Source: Chitinophaga sp. sic0106
GTDB lineage: Bacteria > Bacteroidota > Bacteroidia > Chitinophagales > Chitinophagaceae
NCBI RefSeq assembly: GCF_019219075.1
Contig: NZ_JAHUWJ010000011.1
Span: 1 to 64,000, forward strand
DNA length: 64,000 bases
Direction: 5' to 3'
Positions 16,094-25,600 of this stretch are shown piece by piece. Positions within the stretch are counted from its first letter, which is position 1. Each line of letters begins with the position of its first letter. Position numbers and translations under genes: made by a program. The notes under the pieces were generated by a model, which was not told the DNA's origin, searched no databases, and saw nothing but the letters and a program-made list of their open reading frames with translations.

Positions 16094-16149
16094 AACTGTT
16101 AGCTTTGACTATCTTAGTCTTAAGCTCTGAAAAATCAAAGCTAACAGTT
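16094..16149 (+). terminator. 15-bp stem after tuf, ahead of tRNA-Trp
   Basis: AACTGTTAGCTTTGA (16094-16108) pairs perfectly with 16135-16149 around a 26-base loop. No T-run follows and tRNA-Trp starts five bases later. It may end tuf mRNA after RNase cutting or protect its 3' end, rather than act as a plain intrinsic terminator. Confidence 0.55.
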
Positions 16150-16153
16150 CATA

Positions 16154-16226
16154 CACGGGCATGGTGCAACGGTAGCATACGGGTCTCCAAAACCTTTGAT
16201 CTGGGTTCGAATCCTAGTGCCCGTGC
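16154..16226 (+). tRNA. tRNA-Trp (anticodon CCA)
   Basis: Acceptor CACGGGC/GCCCGTG, anticodon loop CTCCAAA, T loop TTCGAAT. The tuf - tRNA-Trp - secE - nusG order is typical of Bacteroidota. Confidence 0.95.
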
Positions 16227-16248
16227 AAGGTTATAAATATTATAAACT

Positions 16249-16296
16249 GGTTGAATTGTTGTTATTTTAAAAAAATAAAGCAATTCAACCTTTTTA
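16249..16296 (+). terminator. terminator after tRNA-Trp
   Basis: GGTTGAATTG (16249-16258) pairs with CAATTCAACC (16281-16290) and is followed by TTTTTAGG. It separates the tuf-tRNA transcript from secE. Confidence 0.8.
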
Positions 16297-16330
16297 GGCT
16301 TTATCCAATTTGACCAAAAATGTATTTTAA

Positions 16331-16528
16331 ATGAATAAGATCAGAAACTATTTCCGCGAGTCTTATCATGAACTGGTTTACAAAGTATCCTGGCCTACCT
16401 GGCAGGAACTGCAGTCCTCTACCATGGTAGTACTGATTGCAACCCTCTTTGTTACAGCTCTGGTATGGGGCATGGATGCAGCCTCTAACTTCGTGTTAAC
16501 TCACTATTATCAATTATTCAAACACTAA
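16331..16528 (+). CDS. secE: protein translocase subunit SecE
   Basis: A 65-residue SecE, the small essential subunit of the SecYEG channel. It has the amphipathic helix and conserved pattern YHELVYKVSWPTWQEL, followed by one transmembrane helix (MVVLIATLFVTALVWGM). The single-helix short form is usual in this phylum. nusG begins three bases after the stop, so the two are co-transcribed. Confidence 0.94.
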   Translation: MNKIRNYFRESYHELVYKVSWPTWQELQSSTMVVLIATLFVTALVWGMDAASNFVLTHYYQLFKH

Positions 16529-16530
16529 GC

Positions 16531-17100
16531 ATGATGGACGCAACCAATACTCCTGCGCAGGAAACAAAGTGGTACGTGCTCCGCGTTGTTAGTGGCAAGG
16601 AAAAAAAAGTGAAGGAATACCTGGATATTGAAGTGCGCCGCTCCGATTGGGGTAACGTTATCACTCAGGTCTTCCTGCCAGTGGAAAAAGTATATAAAGT
16701 GCAAGCCGGTAAAAAAGTTATGCGCGAAAAAAACTTCTACCCTGGTTACGTGATGATAGAAGCCATCGACGGTAAAATGACCGATGAAGTAATCCAATCC
16801 ATACGCAATGTATCTGGTGTAATCCACTTCCTCGGTAAAGAAAAACCTATCGCACTCCGTAAAGCAGAAGTAAACAAAATGTTAGGTAAAGTGGATGAAC
16901 TCTCCGATCAGGGACTCACCATGAGCGAACCTTTCATCGTCGGCGAAACCATCAAAATTATCGATGGACCTTTCAACGACTTCAACGGCGTCATCGAAGA
17001 AGTAATCGAAGACAAAAAGAAACTCAAAGTGACCGTGAAAATCTTTGGTCGCGCTACTCCGGTAGAACTCAATTTCATGCAGGTAGAAAAACTTTCCTAA
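16531..17100 (+). CDS. nusG: transcription termination/antitermination factor NusG
   Basis: A 189-residue NusG that binds RNA polymerase and links it to the ribosome or Rho. The NGN domain (KWYVLRVVSGKEKKVKEYL) is followed by a KOW domain near 135-189 (VGETIKIIDGPFNDFNGVI). MM at the start leaves two possible ATG codons, 16531 and 16534. A perfect terminator follows, and two transglutaminase-type genes separate it from rplK, which normally follows directly. Confidence 0.95.
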   Translation: MMDATNTPAQETKWYVLRVVSGKEKKVKEYLDIEVRRSDWGNVITQVFLPVEKVYKVQAGKKVMREKNFYPGYVMIEAIDGKMTDEVIQSIRNVSGVIHFLGKEKPIALRKAEVNKMLGKVDELSDQGLTMSEPFIVGETIKIIDGPFNDFNGVIEEVIEDKKKLKVTVKIFGRATPVELNFMQVEKLS

Positions 17101-17127
17101 GCAACTTCTCCCGCATTATCATATTAC

Positions 17128-17164
17128 ACAACGTTCCGGTATCTCACCGGAACGTTGTCGTTTT
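17128..17164 (+). terminator. nusG terminator
   Basis: A 13-bp perfect stem (17128-17140 with 17146-17158, loop ATCTC) followed by CGTTTT. It ends the secE-nusG transcript, so the downstream ribosomal protein genes depend on another promoter. The rest of 17165-17522 shows no gene. Confidence 0.88.
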
Positions 17165-17522
17165 ATCCCCTGCCATTACTGCTGATTCTCTTGCTACATC
17201 GATCCTTAGGTAATCCCCCACAAAAACTTACCTAGTAAAAAAATAACCCGCTTAACTGATAAAAGTCAGCCCGGCCAGCCGGTTGCTGGCATATCTTTAT
17301 GCTGTCCAATATCCCTCTGACTATGAAATGGTTATTGCTCCTGGTATTATGCATTAGCCGGTAATATCCGGATGGTACAATTGCCACAACGGCAAGTAGC
17401 CGCTCAGCAATGATATATACAACGGAAAATCAACGCATTAATTAGCAAATCTGCCCCGTAAGTCAATATATTTGCAGCGATTAATACAAACGAAAGACAG
17501 TAACCTAACTATCACCCAACTG

Positions 17523-18737
17523 ATGAGACTAATTGCCGCTATGGGAATTGCAGTGATGCTGGGCACAGCATTCACCGGCAATGCACAGACGACAAAGCCA
17601 AAGCCCGTTGCCAGCCCGACAATCACCTATGCTAAGATCCCGGATACGGAAGTGATGACTTCCACTATGATGGCTGACTGGGTACGTAATAATACCAGCA
17701 ATCAAACGGAGGCACTGAAAGCTATTTATGCGTGGATCGGCAAGAATGTGGCCTACGATACCCGCAATACCTACGATCCGCAATACTATAAGGATACTAC
17801 TGATGCCGCTGCCAAAACACTGAGGACAAGGCTGGCAATCTGCTATGGATATTCCTCACTTTTTGTGGAAATTGCAAGAAAATCCGGTATTTCTGCCATT
17901 TTGGTGTCCGGTTATACGGTTAGTGGCTCGCAGTTGAGCGCTGATGGTAGTCATGCCTGGGTAGCCGTGCAGGTAGCGGATAAATGGACGCTCATTGATC
18001 CCACGTGGGCTGCTGGCGGAGTGAGTGGAAATAAGTTTTATCCTTCCTTTACCTGGAAATATTTCATGGTGGCCCCTGATGTCTACATAAAAACACATGT
18101 ACCATTTGATCCGATGTACCAGTTCCTGGAACAACCGCATACCCATACAGCAATTAAGGAAAATAACTGGTCAGCTGCGGCTGGTAGCCCGGCTTTTGCT
18201 TTTGCAGACACTATTGCCACCTGGAATAAACTGGACAGTACCGCCAGGCTGGAAAATACAGTAGACCGAATCCGGAGATTCGGCGTGAGCAATATGTACG
18301 TATCTACTGAGTTGAGTTATATGCTGCAGGTGCTGGATGTAGGGCGACAAAATGCCAAGGTTGCGGCGCAAAACGCCATGGCAGATAAATTCAACGCTAC
18401 CACCGGCAGGTATAATGAGCTGGTCAATGACTTCAATGCCTATGTGGTTTTCAAGAATAAACAGTTTACACCTGTAAAAACCGATAAGGAAATCAGGGAG
18501 TGGATAGATAAGATGGCTGCGGATGTGGATAACATCAGTACTGCACTAAATGAAATTGTTTTTGAGGGAGGTAGCAGTAATGCCAGATCAGTCACTGAAG
18601 CCAGGCGCTCTGCGAAGGACATGAAAGACAGAATTGCTGAGGAACAGGCATTTGTGACCAAATACCTCAAAACCGGCAAGCTATTCAGGAAATCACTTTT
18701 TTACAAGATGACCTGGATGGGGATACCTGTGAATTAA
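17523..18737 (+). CDS. secreted transglutaminase-fold protein (copy 1)
   Basis: A 404-residue exported protein with a signal peptide (MRLIAAMGIAVMLGTAFTGNAQ). Its transglutaminase-like domain carries the Cys-His-Asp triad: Cys107 (RLAICYGYSS), His144 (GSHAWVAV) and Asp159 (LIDPTWAAGG). Such domains act as proteases, cross-linkers or peptide N-glycanase relatives; the substrate is unknown. The C-terminal half is helical with Lys/Asp-rich stretches. The frame is open from 17472, but the ATG at 17523 places the signal peptide at the N-terminus. A paralogue follows after 48 bases. The position between nusG and rplK is unusual. Confidence 0.85.
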   Translation: MRLIAAMGIAVMLGTAFTGNAQTTKPKPVASPTITYAKIPDTEVMTSTMMADWVRNNTSNQTEALKAIYAWIGKNVAYDTRNTYDPQYYKDTTDAAAKTLRTRLAICYGYSSLFVEIARKSGISAILVSGYTVSGSQLSADGSHAWVAVQVADKWTLIDPTWAAGGVSGNKFYPSFTWKYFMVAPDVYIKTHVPFDPMYQFLEQPHTHTAIKENNWSAAAGSPAFAFADTIATWNKLDSTARLENTVDRIRRFGVSNMYVSTELSYMLQVLDVGRQNAKVAAQNAMADKFNATTGRYNELVNDFNAYVVFKNKQFTPVKTDKEIREWIDKMAADVDNISTALNEIVFEGGSSNARSVTEARRSAKDMKDRIAEEQAFVTKYLKTGKLFRKSLFYKMTWMGIPVN

Positions 18738-18785
18738 GGTATTATTTTTTTAAATTTAGGAGAGAGTTAAAGTTTTATCCCTACC

Positions 18786-19961
18786 ATGAGAATAGTAATC
18801 GCATTTGCGTGTATGCTAACCGTATCGGTGGCAAGCGCGCAGGCACCTAAGCCAGCAAAACCTGCTCCGGCCGTTGTGGCTATTCCGGATGCAGCTACCA
18901 GCAGCCCGGCCGATATGGCTAAGTGGCTGAAGGCCCATACCAACAGCAATCAGGCCTTTCAGCAGGCGCTGTTTCAATGGATTGCCACCCACATTGCCTA
19001 CGATATTCCGGGCATGTATCAGCAAAAGAATTATAAGGATACTGCGGCTGTATTGCAGCAGGTGCTAAGATCCAGGGTTGGCATATGTGCCGATTACGCC
19101 AGTTTATATGCCCGCGTATGCCAGGAGGCAGGCATTGCGGCTTTTACGGTAAACGGCTATTGCCTGGAAAACGGAACATTGGCGCCTACCGGTGCGCATG
19201 ACTGGGTGGTGGTGAAGAACGGGGCGCAGTGGACGGTCACAGATCCTACCTGGGGAGCCGGTACGGTGGATGGGGCGCGGTTTACGCCCAGGTTAAACTG
19301 GGAATGGTTCCAGGTAGCGCCGCAGGTGGCGGTAAAGCGTCACATTCCGTTTGATCCGATGTGGCAGTTGCTGACAAATCCGGTGCGGCATGATGCGGTG
19401 GGTGTTTCCAGGCAGAGCGGGCCGGTATTTAATTATAATGATACCATTAGTAAATATTTGCGTCAGCCGCGGTTTGAGCGCTTGTCAGGGGCGCTTGCAA
19501 GAATGGAGCGTTATGGTGGTGCGGCCAATCCTTTTGTGATGGCGGAGCTGGACTGGTTACGCCAAACAGTGAAGGTGCTGGCCGGTAACAGGGAGATAGA
19601 AGAGCGGAATAAGCTGGTGGATCAGTTTAATGTGGCTAATGAGGATTATACAGAGATGGTGAAGTGGTACAATGAGTACGTTTCTTTCAAAAATAGTCAG
19701 TTTTTGCCGGAGAAACCGGATTTGGCTGTCAGGAAGATGATAGCTGCGATGGTGAGCAGGGCAGAGGACCTGAGTAAACGTGTGGGGGCTATGCACGGGG
19801 CAGATGCCGGCATGACTGATCATTTACGGGAGCTGGGTGCAGCTGTGCAGGAGATGCGTGGTAAGATAATGGCGGAGGATGAGTTCGTTAACCGGTATTT
19901 AAAGACGGAGAAGTCGAAACGCCGGTCATTATTTTATGTAGAAGTGGTGGAGAAGTCGTAA
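18786..19961 (+). CDS. secreted transglutaminase-fold protein (copy 2)
   Basis: A 391-residue paralogue of the preceding protein, with the same architecture: signal peptide (MRIVIAFACMLTVSVASAQA), an Ala/Pro/Lys-rich linker, a transglutaminase-like domain with Cys101 (VGICADYASL), His138 (GAHDWVVV) and Asp153 (TDPTWGAG), and a helical C-terminal region. Shared strings such as HIPFDPMWQ and FLPEKPDLAVRKM versus HVPFDPMYQ and FTPVKTDKEIREW show an old tandem duplication. Both copies keep the triad, so both are probably active. Probably exported to the periplasm or beyond; target unknown. Confidence 0.85.
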   Translation: MRIVIAFACMLTVSVASAQAPKPAKPAPAVVAIPDAATSSPADMAKWLKAHTNSNQAFQQALFQWIATHIAYDIPGMYQQKNYKDTAAVLQQVLRSRVGICADYASLYARVCQEAGIAAFTVNGYCLENGTLAPTGAHDWVVVKNGAQWTVTDPTWGAGTVDGARFTPRLNWEWFQVAPQVAVKRHIPFDPMWQLLTNPVRHDAVGVSRQSGPVFNYNDTISKYLRQPRFERLSGALARMERYGGAANPFVMAELDWLRQTVKVLAGNREIEERNKLVDQFNVANEDYTEMVKWYNEYVSFKNSQFLPEKPDLAVRKMIAAMVSRAEDLSKRVGAMHGADAGMTDHLRELGAAVQEMRGKIMAEDEFVNRYLKTEKSKRRSLFYVEVVEKS

Positions 19962-20060
19962 CTTTGCACGCTTCGTATATAAGGAAAAAATTTGGGAATG
20001 CAATAGATTTGTAAAATAATCCCATCCGTTAGCAAAAAGGATGCCCAAATTCAAATACTT

Positions 20061-20091
20061 TTTGGCAAGTTGATATTATTATATACCTTTG
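20061..20091 (+). promoter_or_regulatory. promoter for rplK and following genes
   Basis: TTTG (20061-20064) and TACCTTTG (20084-20091), 19 bases apart, lie 89 bases before the rplK start. This gives the ribosomal protein/RNA polymerase genes a promoter independent of nusG. Confidence 0.78.
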
Positions 20092-20180
20092 CATCCCGTT
20101 TAAAAGGTTATTTTCGTTCCTTTTAGTTTTGGGAGTTCTCTGTTTTGCAGAGGACGCTTAACCAAATTAAATAATAAAGT

Positions 20181-20624
20181 ATGGCAAAAGAGATCGCAAC
20201 GTACGTGAAATTGCAGGTTAAAGGCGGCCAAGCCAATCCTGCACCTCCAATCGGACCTGCTCTGGGTTCTAAAGGTGTGAACATCATGGAGTTTTGCAAG
20301 CAGTTCAATGCTCGTACCCAGGATAAAATTGGGAAAGTATTGCCTGTGTTGCTGACTGTTTACACAGACAAATCATTTGACTTCGTAATTAAGACGCCTC
20401 CGGCTCCAGTTCAGCTGAAGGAAGCTGCTAAAATTCAAAGTGGTTCTAAAGAACCAAACCGTAACAAGGTGGGCAAAGTAACCTGGGCTCAGGTTGAAGC
20501 GATTGCTCAGGATAAGATGCCTGATCTGAACTGCTTCACTCTGAACAGTGCGATGAGCATGGTTGCAGGTACTGCGCGTAGCATGGGTATTACTGTAGAA
20601 GGTAAAGCTCCTTGGGAAAACTAA
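20181..20624 (+). CDS. rplK: 50S ribosomal protein L11
   Basis: A 147-residue uL11, part of the GTPase-associated centre of the large subunit. It has the signature KLQVKGGQANPAPPIGPALG near 11-30 and the RNA-binding C-terminal domain with MPDLN and VAGTARSMGI. Length and order (rplK, rplA, rplJ, rplL, rpoB, rpoC) are standard, except that nusG is displaced upstream by two unrelated genes. Confidence 0.97.
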   Translation: MAKEIATYVKLQVKGGQANPAPPIGPALGSKGVNIMEFCKQFNARTQDKIGKVLPVLLTVYTDKSFDFVIKTPPAPVQLKEAAKIQSGSKEPNRNKVGKVTWAQVEAIAQDKMPDLNCFTLNSAMSMVAGTARSMGITVEGKAPWEN

Positions 20625-20668
20625 TTGTTTCACCCTGTTAAGGCAGGACTTAAAAATCATTTTGACAA

Positions 20669-21358
20669 ATGGCAACTAAAAAGAGAAAAGTAGCTGAAGC
20701 AAAGGTGGACAAAAACAAAGTGTACACCCTGAAAGAAGCTTCCAGCTTAGTAAAAGAAATCAATTGCACTAAATTCGACTCTTCTGTCGATATCCATATC
20801 CGCTTAGGCGTTGATCCTAAGAAAGCTGACCAGGCTATCCGTGGTTCCGTAACGCTTCCACACGGTACTGGTAAAACAAAGAAAGTGTTAGTACTTTGCA
20901 CCCCTGATAAAGAAGCGGCTGCTAAAGAAGCTGGCGCAGATTTCGTAGGTCTGGACGAATTCATCACTAAGATTGAAGGCGGTTGGACTGATGTTGATGT
21001 GATCGTAGCTACACCTGCTGTAATGCCTAAAATCGGTAAACTGGGTAAAATCTTAGGTCCTCGTAACCTGATGCCTAACCCTAAAACCGGTACTGTTACT
21101 AACGACGTGGCAGCAGCTGTAAACGATGTTAAAGGCGGTAAAATCACTTTCAAGGTTGATAAAGCTGGTATCATCCACGCTTCTATCGGTCGTGTATCTT
21201 TCGGTGTTGAGAAAATTGAGCAGAACTCTATGGAGCTGATCAACGCTATCATCAAGCTGAAACCAGCTACTGCAAAAGGTACTTACCTGAAAGGTTTGTC
21301 TATGGCTGCTACTATGAGCCCAGGCATCGCTATCGACACTAAATCTGTTCAAAACTAA
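20669..21358 (+). CDS. rplA: 50S ribosomal protein L1
   Basis: A 229-residue uL1, which forms the mobile L1 stalk and in many bacteria represses translation of its own rplK-rplA mRNA. Family motifs include LGVDPKKADQAIRGSVTLPH and the signature MPKIGKLGKILGPRNLMPNP. It follows rplK after 44 bases. Confidence 0.97.
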   Translation: MATKKRKVAEAKVDKNKVYTLKEASSLVKEINCTKFDSSVDIHIRLGVDPKKADQAIRGSVTLPHGTGKTKKVLVLCTPDKEAAAKEAGADFVGLDEFITKIEGGWTDVDVIVATPAVMPKIGKLGKILGPRNLMPNPKTGTVTNDVAAAVNDVKGGKITFKVDKAGIIHASIGRVSFGVEKIEQNSMELINAIIKLKPATAKGTYLKGLSMAATMSPGIAIDTKSVQN

Positions 21359-21418
21359 TTGATCACGAGTGTGTAGCCTGTGTTCGAGAGGGTATGGGCT
21401 AGCTGCAAACGTAATAAT

Positions 21419-21955
21419 ATGAATAAAGATCAAAAAAATGAAGTGATCGAACTGCTGAAAGGCAAGTTCTCTCAATACAACAACTTCTACATCACTAACA
21501 CCGAATCACTGTCAGTTGCGCAGGTTAATAACCTGAGGAAAGCATGTTTCGACAAGAATGTAGAAATGAAAGTTGCAAAAAACACCCTGATTAAGAAAGC
21601 ACTGGAATCTCTGGATGCTGAAAAATATGCAGGTGTTTACGAAGCGCTGAATGGCGTAACTGCACTGATGTTCTCTGATTCTCCAAAAGAACCGGCGTTG
21701 ATCATCTCTTCTTTCCGTAAGGCGAATGCTAAACTGGAAAAACCTGTTCTGAAAGCAGCTTTTGTTGCTGACGAGGTTTACCTGGGCGATAACCAACTGA
21801 AAGCACTGACTGAGATCAAAACCAAAAACGAGCTCATCGGCGAAGTTATCGGTCTCCTCCAGTCTCCTGCAAAACGCGTTATTGCTGCTCTCCTGGAGAA
21901 AGGCAAAAACGAAGGTGGCGAAGTTGTTGCAGCAGAAGCTCCAGCAGCAGAGTAA
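21419..21955 (+). CDS. rplJ: 50S ribosomal protein L10
   Basis: A 178-residue uL10, the base of the ribosomal stalk that holds L7/L12 dimers. MNKDQKNEVIELLKGKF starts the family pattern; the C-terminal helix ends in an Ala/Glu-rich tail. The frame is open from an ATG at 21380, but the extra 13 residues do not fit the family, so the ATG at 21419 is used. The 60-base gap before it could hold the usual L10 leader, though no clear structure was seen. Confidence 0.95.
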   Translation: MNKDQKNEVIELLKGKFSQYNNFYITNTESLSVAQVNNLRKACFDKNVEMKVAKNTLIKKALESLDAEKYAGVYEALNGVTALMFSDSPKEPALIISSFRKANAKLEKPVLKAAFVADEVYLGDNQLKALTEIKTKNELIGEVIGLLQSPAKRVIAALLEKGKNEGGEVVAAEAPAAE

Positions 21956-22048
21956 TTTTTGGGAGAACATTCTCCCCACAAAACATTGGCTTCCAAGTCA
22001 TAATATATAATTAACAACAATTACAAAAAATATCTAAATTTTTATAAA

Positions 22049-22417
22049 ATGGCAGACGTAAAAGCATTAGCCGAACAATTAGTTGGTTTAACTGTTAAGG
22101 AAGTTCAGGAACTCGCAGATGTACTGAAAAGCGAGTATGGTATCGAACCAGCTGCTGCTGCAGTTGTTGTAGCATCTAACGATGGTGCTGCTGCGGTTGA
22201 AGAGAAAACTGCTTTCAACGTTATCCTGAAAGCTGCAGGTGCTAGCAAACTGAACGTAGTTAAGGTTGTTAAAGACCTGACTGGCCTCGGTTTGAAAGAA
22301 GCAAAAGAACTGGTTGACGGCGCTCCTAAATCAGTAAAAGAAGGCGTTAGCAAAGCTGAAGCAGAAGATCTGAAAGCTAAGCTGACTGAAGCTGGTGCTG
22401 AAGTTGAAATTCAGTAA
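22049..22417 (+). CDS. rplL: 50S ribosomal protein L7/L12
   Basis: A 122-residue bL12, which recruits translation factors to the ribosome. The N-terminal dimerisation domain (LAEQLVGLTVKEVQELADVL) is followed by an Ala-rich hinge and the conserved C-terminal domain (KLNVVKVVKDLTGLGLKEAK). A hairpin between this gene and rpoB probably lowers read-through into the polymerase genes. Confidence 0.97.
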   Translation: MADVKALAEQLVGLTVKEVQELADVLKSEYGIEPAAAAVVVASNDGAAAVEEKTAFNVILKAAGASKLNVVKVVKDLTGLGLKEAKELVDGAPKSVKEGVSKAEAEDLKAKLTEAGAEVEIQ

Positions 22418-22445
22418 TTCTTTGCTTAAGATATACATCTTTTAA

Positions 22446-22480
22446 AGGTCAAAAGTGCGCACAGCACTTTTGGCCTTATT
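22446..22480 (+). terminator. attenuator between rplL and rpoB
   Basis: A 13-bp stem (22446-22458 with 22464-22476, one G-U pair, loop GCACA) is followed by TATT rather than a strong T-run. A partial terminator here would explain unequal output of ribosomal protein and RNA polymerase genes, as known in E. coli. Confidence 0.7.
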
Positions 22481-22636
22481 CCCTTTGGGAAAGTGTCTTT
22501 TTCAGAGAGTCAAAATAGGGAATCACATGAGTGAATTTGACAATGTGCAAGAGGCAATACTTAACATGATGGGATATTGGCAAAGAAACCTTAATTTCCC
22601 TAATTCTTACAAGTCATATAACTGCTAACTTCGAAT

Positions 22637-25600
22637 ATGTCTCTAAAAAAAGCCCAAACAAACGAAAGAGTAAATTTTGGAAAGATCAAACAAGTTACTG
22701 AGACACCGGATCTGTTGGCTATCCAAATCCAATCTTTCAAGGATTTCTTCCAATTAGAAACCACACCAGACAAGCGAAATAACGAAGGTCTTTTTAAGGT
22801 ATTCAAGGAGAATTTCCCGATTACGGATACGCGTAATATCTTCAATCTGGAGTTCCTGGACTACTTCGTTGATCCTCCGCGTTATACTATCGAGGAATGT
22901 ATCGAGCGAGGGCTTACTTATTCCGTTCCACTGAAAGCGAAACTTCGCCTGAGCTGTAACGATGAGGAGCATGTGGATTTCCAGACAATCGTGCAGGATG
23001 TGTTCTTAGGAAACATTCCTTACATGACCCCGAGAGGTACTTTCGTTATCAATGGTGCTGAGCGCGTAGTTGTATCCCAACTGCACCGCTCTCCAGGTGT
23101 TTTCTTTGGTCAATCCATACATCCGAACGGAACCAAGATTTACTCTGCAAGGGTAATTCCGTTTAAGGGCGCGTGGATGGAGTTTGCAACGGACATCAAC
23201 AATGTGATGTACGCTTACATTGACCGTAAGAAGAAATTCCCGGTTACCACCCTGTTACGTGCTATTGGCTATGAAACAGATAAGGACATCCTCCAGCTGT
23301 TTGGCATGGCGGATGAAGTGAAGGCAGACAAGAAATCCCTCGAGAAATACGCAGGGAAGAAACTGGCTGCACGCGTCCTGAGAAGCTGGGTGGAAGACTT
23401 TGTGGATGAAGATACCGGTGAAGTAGTGAGCATCGAACGTAATGAAATCATGCTGGAACGCGATAGCATCCTCGATGAAGAAAACATCGAAACTATCGTG
23501 GACATGGGCCTGAAATCTGTATTCGTGCAGAAAGAAGAGGTAAGTGGCGACTTCTCCATCATCTACAATACATTAAATAAGGATACATCTAACTCCGAGC
23601 TGGAAGCCGTTCAGCACATCTACCGCCAGCTGCGCGGTGCCGATGCGCCGGATGATGAAACTGCAAGGGGTATCATCGATAAATTATTCTTCTCCGATAA
23701 ACGTTATGATCTCGGAGATGTTGGTCGTTACAAAATCAACAGAAAACTGGGTCTTCCTACGCCACTGGACATGAAAGTCCTGACGAAAGAAGACATCATC
23801 GCCATCATCAAATACCTGGTACAACTCACCAACAGTAAAGCAGAGATCGACGATATCGATCACCTGTCTAACCGTCGTGTACGTACCGTAGGTGAGCAGT
23901 TATATGCTCAGTTTGGTGTTGGTCTGGCACGTATGGCCCGTACCATCCGTGAAAGAATGAACGTACGTGACAACGAGGTGTTCACGCCGGTGGATCTGAT
24001 CAACGCGAGGACGCTGTCTTCCGTAATCAACTCCTTCTTCGGTACCTCTCAGCTGTCACAGTTCCTGGATCAAACGAACCCGCTTTCTGAGATCACGCAC
24101 AAACGTCGTATCTCCGCGCTCGGACCAGGTGGTTTGAGTCGTGAAAGAGCAGGCTTCGAGGTGCGTGACGTACACTATAGCCACTACGGCCGTCTGTGTA
24201 CGATCGAAACACCGGAAGGTCCAAACATCGGTCTGATCTCCACCCTCTGCGTTCACGCGAAAGTGAATGAAATGGGCTTCATCGAAACTCCTTACCGTAA
24301 AGTAAACAACGGTAAAGTGGACATGGTGAAAGTGGAATTCCTCAGTGCTGAAGAAGAAGATTCTGTGAAAATCGCGCAGGCTAACGCCCCGCTCGACGAA
24401 AAAGGAAACTTCATTAATGATAAAGTAAAATCCCGCGAAACCGGTGACTTCCCTATCCTGGAAAAGGATGAAGTGGAATTCATGGACGTTGCACCTAACC
24501 AGATCGTAGGTTTGTCTGCATCACTGATTCCGTTCCTGGAGCATGATGATGCCAACCGTGCGCTGATGGGATCAAACATGCAACGCCAGGCCGTTCCGCT
24601 GATCAATCCTGAAGTGCCTATCGTAGGTACTGGTCTGGAAGCTAAAGCTGCACGCGATTCCCGCCTGCAGGTTACTTCAGAAGGTAAGGGTGTGATCGAG
24701 TTCGTGGATGCTAAAGAAATTCATGTTCGTTACGAGCGTGATGAAATGCAGAAACTGGTGAGCTTCGAAGATGATCTGGTAGTTTATAACCTGACCAAAT
24801 TCGTTAAAACCAACCAGTCAACCTGTATCAACCTGAAACCTTGTGTGAAAAAAGGACAGCGCGTGGAACTGGGTGACTTCTTAACTGAAGGTTACGCAAC
24901 CCGCGGTGGTGAGCTGGCACTGGGACGCAACATGAAAGTGGCGTTCATGCCTTGGAAAGGTTACAACTTTGAGGATGCGATCGTAATCTCTGAGCGTGTT
25001 GCACGTGAGGACCTCTTTACCTCCATCCACATCGATGAATATGAACTCGAAGTTCGTGATACTAAACTGGGTGAGGAAGAACTGACTCCGGATATTCCTA
25101 ACGTAAGTGAAGAGGCTACCAAAGACCTCGACCAGAACGGTATCATCCGTGTTGGTGCTCACATTAAAGAAGGTGATATCCTGATCGGTAAAATCACTCC
25201 TCGTGGTGAATCTGATCCTTCTCCTGAAGAAAAACTGCTCCGTGCGATCTTCGGTGATAAGGCTTCTGATGCGAAAGATGCTTCCCTGAAAGCACCTCCA
25301 TCCACTGAGGGTGTGGTAATCGACAAGAAACTGTTCAGCCGCGCCAAGAAAGATAAAAACTCTAAAACCCGTGAAAAAGCGGCATTAGAGAAACTGGAAA
25401 AAGTACACCAGAAGAACGAAGAAGATCTGCTGGAAGTACTGATGAGCAAACTGCAGGTGCTGTTGAAAGACAAAACCTCTCAGGGCATTACCAATACTTA
25501 CGGTGAAGTTTTGATCTCCAAAGGATCTAAATTCTCTCCTAAGAACCTGGTAAACATCGATTTCCAGAATGTGAATCCACTGGGCTGGACTACCGACGAG

